Source: Serinicoccus hydrothermalis (GTDB lineage Bacteria > Actinomycetota > Actinomycetes > Actinomycetales > Dermatophilaceae). Taken from it: a stretch of 64,000 bases of DNA. Below are positions 20,287 to 29,327 of this stretch, one piece after another. Each line of letters begins with the position of its first letter. Within the stretch, counting starts at the first letter, position 1. Location of the stretch: assembly GCF_001685415.1 (NCBI RefSeq), contig NZ_CP014989.1, positions 1,240,001 to 1,304,000 on the forward strand, given 5' to 3'. The notes beneath the pieces were generated by a model, which saw only the letters and a list, made by a program, of their open reading frames with translations, was not told where the DNA came from and searched no databases. The position numbers and the translations under genes are program-made.

Positions 20287-21152
20287 CGACGACCGAGCAG
20301 ATCAGTCAGCAGCTCAAGGCGCTGCCACCGGTGATGGAGGAGCAGGACGACCGCTTCGCCCAGGTCGAGCGACGGGTCGGGCGCGCCCGGCGCCGGACGG
20401 CCGGCGCGACCGCCGCGGGCGTGCTCGCCCTCGTCCTCGCCGGATGGGGAGCGACCCAGGTGCTGCCCGGGGACGAGCAGCCGACCGGACCGGCGACGAC
20501 CGGTGGGTCCGGCAGCCCCGGCACCGAGTTCAGCAACCGCTCGCCGGGCACGATCCTCGGGTCGTCGGCGCTCGCCGAGGGCACGACCTTCACCGGCGCC
20601 GGCGTGCAGGAGGTGGACCTGTCCACGGTGGGGACGCCGGGAGGGACGGACGCCCTGCGGCTGCAGATCACGTGCGAAGACCCGGCCGAGGTGATGTGGC
20701 CGTTCCGGGCGACGGTCACCGGGTGTCGACAGGCATCAGACCCGGCGTCGCCCGCCGACGAGATCTTCCCGTTGTCCTTCCTCGTGCCGGTGGAGGACGC
20801 CGAGGAGCCGTTCTCCGTCCAGGTGACGGACGACGTCTCGTGGGAGCTCATGGCCGAGCCGGTCGAGGTGGACCAGATCCCCCTCGGCGTCAACGAGCGC
20901 GGGCAGACCTACGGCGTGGACACCCCGCTGGCGCGACCCGACCTGGTCGAGGTGCGCGGCTCGGACCTCGGGGGCGGCTACGTCGAGGCGGAGCAGCTCG
21001 AGGACCTCATCGGCGAGCCGCCGACGACCCTGTCCGGGCTCGAGGCGTGGGAGTCGGTCGAGCGGGAGCCGCTGGAGATCCCGACCTATGCCTCCGACGG
21101 CCTCACCGTCAAGGGCACCCTCGAGATCCAGGTGCCTGTCGATCCGCGCTGA
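20283..21152 (+). CDS. Putative anti-sigma or sensor membrane protein
   Basis: A 289-residue protein with a cytosolic N-terminus of about 38 residues (MTTTEQISQQLKALPPVMEE), one membrane helix at about 40-60, and an ectodomain of about 225 residues with two cysteines (ITCEDP and VTGCRQ). I recognise no named domain and see no zinc-finger motif. It is coupled to the sigma gene, so sigma control or signal sensing is the likely role; this is inference. The ectodomain is shorter than, and not clearly alike to, the pair at 11007 and 12892. A 62-base palindrome starts 22 bases after its stop. Confidence 0.75.
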   Translation: MTTTEQISQQLKALPPVMEEQDDRFAQVERRVGRARRRTAGATAAGVLALVLAGWGATQVLPGDEQPTGPATTGGSGSPGTEFSNRSPGTILGSSALAEGTTFTGAGVQEVDLSTVGTPGGTDALRLQITCEDPAEVMWPFRATVTGCRQASDPASPADEIFPLSFLVPVEDAEEPFSVQVTDDVSWELMAEPVEVDQIPLGVNERGQTYGVDTPLARPDLVEVRGSDLGGGYVEAEQLEDLIGEPPTTLSGLEAWESVEREPLEIPTYASDGLTVKGTLEIQVPVDPR

Positions 21153-21173
21153 GCCCGGCGCTGGAGTGAGCCT

Positions 21174-21235
21174 GTGCAGGAACGGTGTGTCACATCCGTC
21201 GCCCGGGCGACGGATGTGACGCACCGTTCCTGCAC
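21174..21235. terminator. 62-base near-perfect palindrome between convergent genes
   Basis: Two 31-base arms meet at CCCGGG with no loop. The only departure from full pairing is a G-U at the fifteenth base. Arms begin GTGCAGGAACGG and close with CCGTCGCCC. It lies between the sigma module and the convergent CNNM gene, so a two-way terminator is likely. No U tract follows. Confidence 0.75.
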
Positions 21236-21257
21236 CACAATCGGCAGGTATGCCCGC

Positions 21258-22580
21258 TCAGCCCGGCTCCGCGCCCTCACCCTCCGCAGGGGAGGGCTCT
21301 CGGCTGACCTCGACCTCGGTGATGCGCAGCCCGTCGAGCCCGACGACGGTGAGCCGCAGGTCGTCCACCTCGACCGTGTCGCCCTCCTCGGCCACCCTGC
21401 CCAGGAGGGCGAGCACGAGCCCGGCCACGGTCTCGTAGGAGCCGTGGGGCAGCGCGAGCCCGAGCGCGTCCTCGAGCTCCTCGACGATGAGGCTGCCCGA
21501 GACGACGGCGCGGCCGCCGGCCCGGACGAGCGAGTCCTCCGGGTCAGGGTCGGTGTCGTACTCGTCGTAGATCTCGCCCACGACCTCCTCGACCAGATCC
21601 TCGATGGTGACGATCCCCTCGGTGCCCCCGTGCTCGTCGACCACGAGCGCCAGGTGCTGCTGCTCGGCGCGCAGCAGGGCCAGCGTCGCGAGCACCGGCT
21701 TGGTCACCGGCAGCGCGGTGATGTCACGCAGGACCTCGCGCACCCGGCGCGTCTCCCGCTCCGCCTCGGGCAGCGTGAGCAGGTCGCGGATGTGCACGAA
21801 GCCGAGCACGTCGTCGACCCCGTCGCCGGTGACCGGGTAGCGGCTGTGCCCGCTCTCTCGGATCGGCCCGATGACCTGCGCGATCGTCGCGTCGGCCACG
21901 AGGAACTCCACGTCCGGGCGCGGCCGCAGCACGTCGCCGAGGGTCCGCTCGCCGGCCCGGAAGACGTCGGCGAGGATCTGCCGGCTGTAGGGCCGCAGGT
22001 CGCGGTTGTCCTCCACGGTCCGCCGCAGCTCCTCGATGGTCATCTGCTCGCTCGTCGCACTGGGGTCTCCCCCGAGCACCCGCACCATGAGGTTGGTCGA
22101 GACCGACAGGAACCAGATGACCGGCCGCAGCAGCGTCGCGAAGACGCCGAGCGGCGGCGCCAGCACCCGGGTGAAGCCGGCCGAGCGCTGCATCGCCAGC
22201 CGCTTGGGCGTCAGCTCGCCGAGGACGAGGGACAGGTAGGCGATGACCAGCGTCATCGCGACCAGCGCGAGCGGGTCGGCGACGGAACCGGGCACACCGA
22301 GCCGCTGCAGCCAGGCGGACACCGACGGCGAGATCGTCGCGCCGCCGAAGGCCGAGGAGAAGAAGCCCGCGACGGTGACCCCGACCTGGACTGCGGAGAG
22401 GAAGGTGTTGGGGTCGCGCACCAGCGCGGCGATACGCGCGCCCCGCTCGCCGGAGCGTTCGATGTCGTCGACCTGCGAGGGCCGCAACGACACGATCGCC
22501 ATCTCGGTCGCCGCGAAGACACCGCCGATGAGCACGAAGAGCAGCACCAGCGCGATGTTGGTGAGCAGCGCGGTGTCCAT
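21258..22580 (-). CDS. CNNM/CorC family protein (DUF21, CBS pair, CorC_HlyC)
   Basis: A 440-residue membrane protein. The DUF21 transmembrane domain fills about residues 1-190 (FAATEMAIVSLRPSQVDDIE; ELTPKRLAMQRS). A pair of CBS domains follows (to about 335; VVDEHGGTEGIVTIEDLVEE), then a C-terminal CorC_HlyC domain. Members export magnesium or related divalent cations; older records call them haemolysins. ATG 22580 lies four bases after the stop of the MFS gene, so both are probably in one transcript. Confidence 0.9.
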   Translation of the reverse strand: MDTALLTNIALVLLFVLIGGVFAATEMAIVSLRPSQVDDIERSGERGARIAALVRDPNTFLSAVQVGVTVAGFFSSAFGGATISPSVSAWLQRLGVPGSVADPLALVAMTLVIAYLSLVLGELTPKRLAMQRSAGFTRVLAPPLGVFATLLRPVIWFLSVSTNLMVRVLGGDPSATSEQMTIEELRRTVEDNRDLRPYSRQILADVFRAGERTLGDVLRPRPDVEFLVADATIAQVIGPIRESGHSRYPVTGDGVDDVLGFVHIRDLLTLPEAERETRRVREVLRDITALPVTKPVLATLALLRAEQQHLALVVDEHGGTEGIVTIEDLVEEVVGEIYDEYDTDPDPEDSLVRAGGRAVVSGSLIVEELEDALGLALPHGSYETVAGLVLALLGRVAEEGDTVEVDDLRLTVVGLDGLRITEVEVSREPSPAEGEGAEPG

Positions 22581-22584
22581 GCGC

Positions 22585-23847
22585 TCAGGGTATGCCGGTG
22601 AGCGCGTCGAGCTCGCGCGGCAGGTCGCGCATCCGCACCAGCGGCGAGAGCAGCACGGGCAGCGACGCGAGCAGCGCCAGCGTGCACAGGATCCACAGCG
22701 TGGGCACGATCCCGAGCCCCCGGCCGAGCACGCCGCCGAGGAAGGCGCCGATCGGCATCGGGCCCCACACGAGGAAGCGGATCGAGGCGTTCATGCGGCC
22801 GAGCAGCGGCTTGGGGCACAGCCGCTGGCGGAAGCTCACCTGGACGACGTTGTAGACGACGACCGCCCAGGAGATGAGCAGGTTGCCGGCCAGCAGCGTC
22901 GGCACCGGCGGCAGCACCGAGGCCAGCGGCACGCTGAGCAGCGCGATCCCGCCGAGCAGCGTGGAGATCGGGATCGAGCGGCCCTCGCCGACGAGGCGCC
23001 CGAAGCGTCCCGCGCTCACCGCGCCGAGGATGCCGCCGACCGCCCCCAGGGAGAGCACCAGCCCGAGGGTGGTCTCGGACAGGCCCAGGGTGGAGACGGC
23101 ATACAGGACGAAGAGCGCGAAGATGCCCGAGGAGGCGAGGTTGGTGAGCCCCGTGCAGGCGACGATGCGGCGCAGCAGCGGATGCCCGAGCACGAAGCCC
23201 AGGCCCTCCCGGATCTCGGTGACCAGCGGCCGGCGCGCCGCGGGGTCGGGCGCGGGCTCCTCGTGCCGGATCCGGCTGACGAAGAGCGAGGAGAGCCCCA
23301 TGCAGACCGAGGTGACCGCGATCGTCAGCGGCGAGCCGAGCCAGCGCACCATGAAGGAGGCGACCGCCGGCCCGACGACCATGGCGCTCTGCTGGCTGGC
23401 CTGCAGCTTGCCGTTGCCGTCGCCGATCTGGTCGGACTCCACGATCTCGGGCAGGTAGGACTGGTTGGCGACGTCGAAGAAGACCGTGATGCAGCCGACG
23501 CCGAAGGCCACGACGTAGACCTGCCACATCGTCAACGCGTCCAGCACCCAGGCGACCGGCAGGGTCAGCAGCAGCGCCGCCCGGGTGAGGTCCCCCAGCA
23601 CGAGCACCCTCTTCTTGCGCCAGCGGTCGACCCAGGCACCGGCGGGCAGGCCGATGAGCAGGAAGGCCAGCGACTCCAGCGCGGCGAGCAGGCCCATCTG
23701 GAACGCGTCGGCACCGAGCAGCTGCACCGCCATGAGCGGCATGGCGAAGCCCACGAACTGCGCGCCGAAGACGGAGACGGTGTCGCCCATCCACAGCTGC
23801 CGGAAGTCGTGGTGGCGCCAGAGGCTGCCGGGTCGGGGTGCGGTCAC
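22585..23847 (-). CDS. MFS efflux transporter (MFS_3 type)
   Basis: A 420-residue protein with about twelve membrane segments. It has the loop motif GAWVDRWRKKRVLVLGDLTR after segment two and a long central loop near residue 200. It resembles EntS/macrolide-efflux type exporters; the substrate cannot be read. GTG 23847 is preceded by CAGGAT at a leaderless distance. The divergent region holds a 26-base operator that overlaps the expected -35 sites of both directions, so the pump is probably controlled by the HTH protein at 24501. Confidence 0.85.
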   Translation of the reverse strand: MTAPRPGSLWRHHDFRQLWMGDTVSVFGAQFVGFAMPLMAVQLLGADAFQMGLLAALESLAFLLIGLPAGAWVDRWRKKRVLVLGDLTRAALLLTLPVAWVLDALTMWQVYVVAFGVGCITVFFDVANQSYLPEIVESDQIGDGNGKLQASQQSAMVVGPAVASFMVRWLGSPLTIAVTSVCMGLSSLFVSRIRHEEPAPDPAARRPLVTEIREGLGFVLGHPLLRRIVACTGLTNLASSGIFALFVLYAVSTLGLSETTLGLVLSLGAVGGILGAVSAGRFGRLVGEGRSIPISTLLGGIALLSVPLASVLPPVPTLLAGNLLISWAVVVYNVVQVSFRQRLCPKPLLGRMNASIRFLVWGPMPIGAFLGGVLGRGLGIVPTLWILCTLALLASLPVLLSPLVRMRDLPRELDALTGIP

Positions 23848-23864
23848 GCCGACGATCCTGCGGC

Positions 23865-23890
23865 AAGTGATTGGGTCCTGTCAATCACTT
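23865..23890. promoter_or_regulatory. Operator: perfect 9-8-9 inverted repeat
   Basis: AAGTGATTG and CAATCACTT are separated by eight bases, the only AT-rich patch in the divergent region. The -10 of the rightward gene (TAGGAT, 23896-23901) starts five bases after it. A winged-helix dimer, most likely the product of the gene at 24501, is the expected binder (inference). Confidence 0.75.
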
Positions 23891-23907
23891 TTGCGTAGGA
23901 TGCCGTC

Positions 23908-24504
23908 ATGGCGGCTGACGACTGGCTCTACCTCGTGACCGACATCGAGGTCGACGGCCCCTGGCCCGGCCCCAACTCGATGCGCTCCTTCGCCAGCGTG
24001 GCGGTGCGCGAGACCGGCGAGGAGGTCGACGCCTTCGAGGCCGTGCTCGAGCCGCTCCCCGGCGCCGCGCCCCACCCGGACACGCTCGCGTGGTTCCAGG
24101 GGCACCCCGAGGCGTGGGCCGCGGCCACCACCGACCCCGAGCCGGTGCCGGAGGTCATGTCCCGCTGGGTCGAGTGGGTGCGCTCGCTGCCCCGACCGCG
24201 CGCCTTCGCCGCCTCCCCCATCGCCTTCGACGGGACGTGGATGGACCACTACCTGCGGCGCTTCACCCGCTACGGCCTCACCCAGGGGCCCTACGAGACC
24301 GACACCCTCTTCGACCACGGGGCGCTGTGCCTGCGCAGCTACGCCGCCGCTGTCCTCGGCCGCCCCGTCGGCGAGATCTCGCCGCACACGCTGCCGCCGG
24401 AGTGGCTGGGCGAGGCGGGGCATACCCATCGCGCCATCGACGACGCCCGGGGGTATGCCCATCTCCTCGGCGAGCTCATGCGCCGCTCCGGGGCGGTCCG
24501 GTGA
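23908..24504 (+). CDS. DEDDh 3'-5' exonuclease-like protein
   Basis: A 198-residue protein of the exoribonuclease-like group. The first motif is TDIEVDG with PGPNSMRSFASVA, the second FDGTWMDHYL, and the third HTHRAIDDARGYA; these match the acidic and His positions of DEDDh nucleases. The substrate is unknown. ATG 23908 lies six bases after TAGGAT with no ribosome site, so the message is probably leaderless. Its stop overlaps the start of the HTH gene (GTGA). Confidence 0.75.
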   Translation: MAADDWLYLVTDIEVDGPWPGPNSMRSFASVAVRETGEEVDAFEAVLEPLPGAAPHPDTLAWFQGHPEAWAAATTDPEPVPEVMSRWVEWVRSLPRPRAFAASPIAFDGTWMDHYLRRFTRYGLTQGPYETDTLFDHGALCLRSYAAAVLGRPVGEISPHTLPPEWLGEAGHTHRAIDDARGYAHLLGELMRRSGAVR

Positions 24505-25052
24505 GCGCGGGCGGCGAGCGCCGGCGCGAGCCACGCCCCGGCGGCGAGCGCTTCGAGGCGAGCGAGGCGCAGGCCAGGGCCCTCGCCTCCGGGGTCCGGC
24601 TGCGGATCCTGCGCGTCACCCTGGACGAGCCGCTCACCAACCGCGAGATCGCCGGAGCGCTGGAGCTCAACCCCGCGACCTGCCTGCACCACGTCCGCAC
24701 CCTGGTCGACACCGGCTTCCTCGAGGCGCAGGAGCCGCGCCGCGGCCGCCGGGGCGCGCGCGAGATCCCCTACCGCGCCACCGGCCGCTCCTGGTATGCC
24801 GACACCCCGGTCACCGGCAACGGCATGGTCGAGGCCTTCGTCGCCGAGCTGGCGCAGGTGCCCGCGGACCGCACCGACGTCACGATGGCCCGGCTCGGGC
24901 TGCGGCTGCCCCCGGAGGAGCTGGCGGAGTTCCGCTCCCGGCTCGCGGCGCTGGTCACCGAGTTCCACGACCGCGGCCGCGACCCCTCCGCCGAGCCGTG
25001 GTCGCTCTTCCTCGTGCTGCACCCGGACACGAGCAGCCGTCCCCGCGACTGA
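24501..25052 (+). CDS. Winged-helix transcriptional regulator (ArsR-like)
   Basis: A 183-residue protein with a winged helix at about residues 25-95 (SGVRLRILRVTLDEPLTNRE, then LNPATCLHHVRTLVDTGF as recognition helix) and a C-terminal helical domain. GTG 24501 overlaps the preceding stop. It lacks the clustered Cys/His of metal-sensing ArsR members, so another ligand is likely. Probable repressor of its own operon and of the divergent MFS pump through the 23865 operator (inference). Confidence 0.8.
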   Translation: MSAGGERRREPRPGGERFEASEAQARALASGVRLRILRVTLDEPLTNREIAGALELNPATCLHHVRTLVDTGFLEAQEPRRGRRGAREIPYRATGRSWYADTPVTGNGMVEAFVAELAQVPADRTDVTMARLGLRLPPEELAEFRSRLAALVTEFHDRGRDPSAEPWSLFLVLHPDTSSRPRD

Positions 25053-25098
25053 CGGCATACCTGCGCCGTCGCGTGAGGTTGCCGGCCCACCCGGAGAC

Positions 25099-25788
25099 TC
25101 AGGGCCGCAGCACGACGTGCCCGGCGGCCGTCGAGACCCGCAGCCAGGGGCCGCTGCGGTGGACGGTCGCCGGCCGCCCAGCAGGTATGCCCGCCCCCTG
25201 CGGCCCGAGGAAGCCCAGGGCGTGCGCGGCCAGGGCGGCGCCGGCGGGCACGGCAGGCCGGTGCCCGGGCAGGTCGCGGCCCCACACCCGGGCGCGCAGG
25301 GCACCGACGGCGGCCGCACCGGAGCCCTCGGGCGCGCCCTCGGCCACCTCCGCGATCCCGGCGCGGGCGGCCTCCTGGAGGACCTCGGGGGCGACCTCGT
25401 CGACCTGCTCCCAACCGCCCATCGGCGGGGACTGCGCGGCCCACGGCGGGGCGACCGTCGTGGGCGGCACCGGCAGCACGGTCGAGACGTCACCGGTCGA
25501 GGCGCGTCGCGCGAAGCGGTCGGCCAGACCGCTCAGCGGCACGGTGGTGTCCAGCGCCTCCTGCCCCGGCTCCAGCCGCATCGTGCGCAGCCCGAGCACC
25601 AGCCCGGAGCGCAGCACCCCCTGGCCGGGGAGCACGCAGACCCAGGCGGCGAGCACCGCCGCCGCCCCGCCGCCCACCTGCAGCCGGATGGCGCCCTCCT
25701 CGTCGAGGAGCGCGGCCCGCCGGGCATACGTCGCCAGGTCGGCCAGGCCCTCCCCGTCGGGGAAGACCAGCGTGGCACCGCCGCTCAC
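25099..25788 (-). CDS. Hypothetical 229-residue protein coupled to thioesterase
   Basis: GTG 25788 overlaps the stop of the upstream thioesterase gene (GTGA). The product begins VSGGATLVFPDGEGLADLAT and contains a short hydrophobic stretch (AAAVLAAWVCVLPGQGV). It ends in a beta-rich tail with SGPWLRVSTAAGHVVLRP. No known domain is recognised and no signal peptide is seen. Coupling suggests a role linked to acyl-CoA metabolism (inference). Confidence 0.75.
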   Translation of the reverse strand: MSGGATLVFPDGEGLADLATYARRAALLDEEGAIRLQVGGGAAAVLAAWVCVLPGQGVLRSGLVLGLRTMRLEPGQEALDTTVPLSGLADRFARRASTGDVSTVLPVPPTTVAPPWAAQSPPMGGWEQVDEVAPEVLQEAARAGIAEVAEGAPEGSGAAAVGALRARVWGRDLPGHRPAVPAGAALAAHALGFLGPQGAGIPAGRPATVHRSGPWLRVSTAAGHVVLRP

Positions 25789-26282
25789 GACGCGGCCCCG
25801 CGCGCCCCTCCGCCGACCGCCCGGTCGCTGCGCAGCACGACGGCGGGGCCGCTCACCGCGGCCAACGCCTCCCGCTCCTCCGCGCCGAGCCGGCGCGGCC
25901 GCTGCTCGCGCAGGTCGTAGGCGACCAGCGTCACCCGGCCCCGCGCGTAGACCGTGTCGTCCCCCTCCGGCCCGGCGACGGCATACCCCAGCTCGAAGCT
26001 GGCCCCCGCGACGCCGCCGCACCAGACCGCGACCCGGGCGGGTGCGTAGGCGAACTCCATCGGCAGCAGGTAGTCGATCGCCTGCGACACCACGAGCATG
26101 CCCTCGTCGATGACGTCGCGCCCCTGCCCGAACCACTCCTTGAAGGCGTAGACGCGCGCCTCCTCGAGGAGCCGGAGGTACTGCACGTTGTTGACGTGGG
26201 CGTAGGCGTCGAGGTCGGACCAGCGCACGGTGATGCCGAAGACGGAGGCCGACCCGGGGACGTCGGGGAGGGAGGTGCTCAT
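25785..26282 (-). CDS. Acyl-CoA thioesterase, hotdog fold (YbgC/FadM type)
   Basis: A 165-residue single-hotdog thioesterase that hydrolyses acyl-CoA esters. The motif RWSDLDAYAHVNNVQYLRLLEE has the conserved Asp of the family (RxxDxDxxxHVNN). ATG 26282 has a weak -10 (CACAAT) six bases before it. The stop overlaps the downstream hypothetical gene. Similar pairs occur in other actinobacteria. Confidence 0.88.
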   Translation of the reverse strand: MSTSLPDVPGSASVFGITVRWSDLDAYAHVNNVQYLRLLEEARVYAFKEWFGQGRDVIDEGMLVVSQAIDYLLPMEFAYAPARVAVWCGGVAGASFELGYAVAGPEGDDTVYARGRVTLVAYDLREQRPRRLGAEEREALAAVSGPAVVLRSDRAVGGGARGAAS

Positions 26283-26302
26283 GCGGCCATTGTGTCGCGC
26301 CC

Positions 26303-27016
26303 TCACCCCTGGCCGCGGACGACGTCCACGTGCACGTGGTCGAGGTGGCGCAGCACCGGGTCGTCCGAGCTGCCGGGCACGCGGTAGTCCTGCCACCCGC
26401 GGCCGGACTCCCGCACCCCCCAGTAGTGGTCGTTGAAGATGACGTACTGCACCGACAGCTCCTCGGCGTGCGCGACCAGCCACTGGGCGAGCACCCACCC
26501 GCGGTCCAGGTTGTCCTCGGTCACCGGGCGGAAGAAGACGTCGACCGCGCGGCCGTCGTAGTGCGTGGAGTCCTCGCCGTGGCCGGAGTCGACCCCGCCC
26601 GGGGCATACCCGCCGGTGGGGAGGTCGCCGAAGGTCCCGCGGATCTCGTCGAGCACGGTCTGCGCCCGCGGCGTGAGGCCGCTGCCGGTCGGCTCCTGCG
26701 CCGTGACGTCGGGCGCGGCCGCCCGGCAGGTCAGCGCGGTGCCCTCCCGCGCCCCCCGGACCGCCTCGACCACTCCCGCGGGTATGCCCTCGCCCGCCTC
26801 CCCCGACCCGGCCGCGGCCGCGGTCGCCGCCTGCGCCTGCTCGCGGTCCAGCGGCACCCCCTCGCCGTCCAGGACGACGCCGCACGGGGCGGCGGCCTCC
26901 TCCACCCAGCCGGTCACCGGCCGCCAGGCGAGCGCGACCGCCGCGAGGAGCACCAGCACGACGCCGACCGTGACGACCGACCCGCCGCCGCGTCGACGCG
27001 GGCGCGGTGGAGGCAT
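26303..27016 (-). CDS. Membrane-anchored M15-like (ARB_07466-type) protein
   Basis: A 237-residue protein: a basic N-terminus (PPPRPRRRGGGS), a membrane helix at about residues 13-32, a linker rich in Ala and Gly with two cysteines, and an outer domain. That domain holds STHYDGRAVDVFF and HLDHVHVDV, the metal-ligand pattern of M15-type peptidases and the ARB_07466-like fold. A role in peptidoglycan cleavage outside the membrane is plausible but unproved. ATG 27016 is preceded by GGGGGT. Confidence 0.75.
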   Translation of the reverse strand: MPPPRPRRRGGGSVVTVGVVLVLLAAVALAWRPVTGWVEEAAAPCGVVLDGEGVPLDREQAQAATAAAAGSGEAGEGIPAGVVEAVRGAREGTALTCRAAAPDVTAQEPTGSGLTPRAQTVLDEIRGTFGDLPTGGYAPGGVDSGHGEDSTHYDGRAVDVFFRPVTEDNLDRGWVLAQWLVAHAEELSVQYVIFNDHYWGVRESGRGWQDYRVPGSSDDPVLRHLDHVHVDVVRGQG

Positions 27017-27079
27017 ACCCCCAGCGTGCCGGGAGAGGCTGGCACGCGCCTGGGAGGCGCCCGGCGTAGCGTGACGCGC

Positions 27080-28150
<1,071 letters not shown>

Positions 28151-28169
28151 GTCACTAGGCTTCCTCCTC

Positions 28170-29150
28170 GTGAGCGACGCACCCCTGGACCCTCCCGTCG
28201 ACTACCCGGTCGACGACCTGCTCGACGTGCTCGACCTGCGCCGGGAGGGGTCGACCACGATCCGGGTCGCCTCCCCCGAGGGCATGGGCGAGGACCTGGC
28301 CGACTCCCATGGCGACGTCTTCGTCGGCCGCAGCCAGCCGATGCCCCACGGCCGGGTCTTCGGCGGGCAGGTGCTCGCCCAGTGCCTCATCGCCGCCGGC
28401 CGCACCGTCGAGCCGGTCGAGGACGGGAGCGACCCCGAGCCGCTCCCGCGGCCCATCCACTCGATGCACGGCTACTTCCTGCGGCCCGGCGACGCGAACC
28501 GGCCGCTGCGCTTCCTCGTCGAGCGGATGCGCGACGGGCGCAGCTTCAGCGCCCGCCGGGTGCACGCCGTGCAGGACGGTCGCATCCTCATGTCGATCAT
28601 CATGAGCTTCCAGGAGGCCGCCGGGGGGCTGGAGCACCAGCTGGCCATGCCACAGGTGGTCGGCCCCGAGGAGCTGCGCTCGGACCGGGAGATCCTCGAG
28701 CAGGTCGAGCACCCGGTGGCGCAGAAGACCGCCCGCCAGCGACCGGTGGAGCTGCGGCACGTCGAGCCGCTGCTGCTCGGCCCCGGCGAGCCCGGGCCGA
28801 GCGAGCAGGCGGTCTGGATGCGCATCTCCCGTCCGCTGCCCGACGACCCCCTGCTGCACGCGGCGATCCTGGCCTACGCCTCGGACTACGTCCTGCTCGA
28901 ACCGGTGCTGCGGCGCCACGGCATCGGCTGGGGCGACCCGCGGCTGCGCCCGGCGAGCCTGGACCACTCGATGTGGTTCCACCGCCCCGCGCGGGTGGAC
29001 GAGTGGGTGCTCTACACCCAGTCCTCGCCCTCGGCCAGCAGCGGCCGGGGCCTCGGGACGGGCCACATGTTCGCCGCGGACGGCACGCTGCTCGCCACCG
29101 TCGGGCAGGAAGGGATGGTGCGGCTCCGGTCCTCGGAGGAGCCCTCCTGA
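28170..29150 (+). CDS. tesB: Acyl-CoA thioesterase II
   Basis: A 326-residue double-hotdog TesB thioesterase that frees fatty acids from acyl-CoA. The N-terminal domain has GRVFGGQVLAQCLIAAG and SMHGYFLRPGD; the C-terminal domain has LLHAAILAYASDYVLLEPVL with the catalytic Asp, and LDHSMWFHRP. GTG 28170 sits eight bases after TAGGCT (28156-28161), which points to a leaderless message. It follows the reductase by 19 bases but has its own promoter. Confidence 0.92.
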   Translation: MSDAPLDPPVDYPVDDLLDVLDLRREGSTTIRVASPEGMGEDLADSHGDVFVGRSQPMPHGRVFGGQVLAQCLIAAGRTVEPVEDGSDPEPLPRPIHSMHGYFLRPGDANRPLRFLVERMRDGRSFSARRVHAVQDGRILMSIIMSFQEAAGGLEHQLAMPQVVGPEELRSDREILEQVEHPVAQKTARQRPVELRHVEPLLLGPGEPGPSEQAVWMRISRPLPDDPLLHAAILAYASDYVLLEPVLRRHGIGWGDPRLRPASLDHSMWFHRPARVDEWVLYTQSSPSASSGRGLGTGHMFAADGTLLATVGQEGMVRLRSSEEPS

Positions 29151-29166
29151 TTGCCGCCACGTCAGG

Positions 29167-29182
29167 GTAACGATCCGGTTAC
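29167..29182. promoter_or_regulatory. Inverted repeat upstream of the secreted protease
   Basis: GTAAC and GTTAC are separated by six bases, in the 177-base gap before the protease. A possible regulator site; no binder is suggested by the neighbourhood. Confidence 0.35.
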
Positions 29183-29238
29183 GACGGCATCTCGGAGAGA
29201 TCTCCCTGTAGACACCCTGGGAGCGCCGGACAATACTG

Positions 29239-29255
29239 CCAGGGGTCACCCCTGG
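29239..29255. promoter_or_regulatory. 17-base palindrome upstream of the secreted protease
   Basis: CCAGGGGT and ACCCCTGG flank a single C, a perfect inverted repeat 72 bases before the GTG. It may be an operator or a leader hairpin. I could not place a convincing -10/-35 pair beside it. Confidence 0.45.
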
Positions 29256-29327
29256 GGATCTCTCGGCTTCTCGACGACGTGGAGCCGTCCAGCGGCGACG
29301 TCCACCGTTCCGAACAAAGGACATACA

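Noticed and set aside
29161-29182. A phage or transposon end at GTAAC-N6-GTTAC
   Set aside because: No partner end, target duplication or transposase is present; an operator is the simpler reading.
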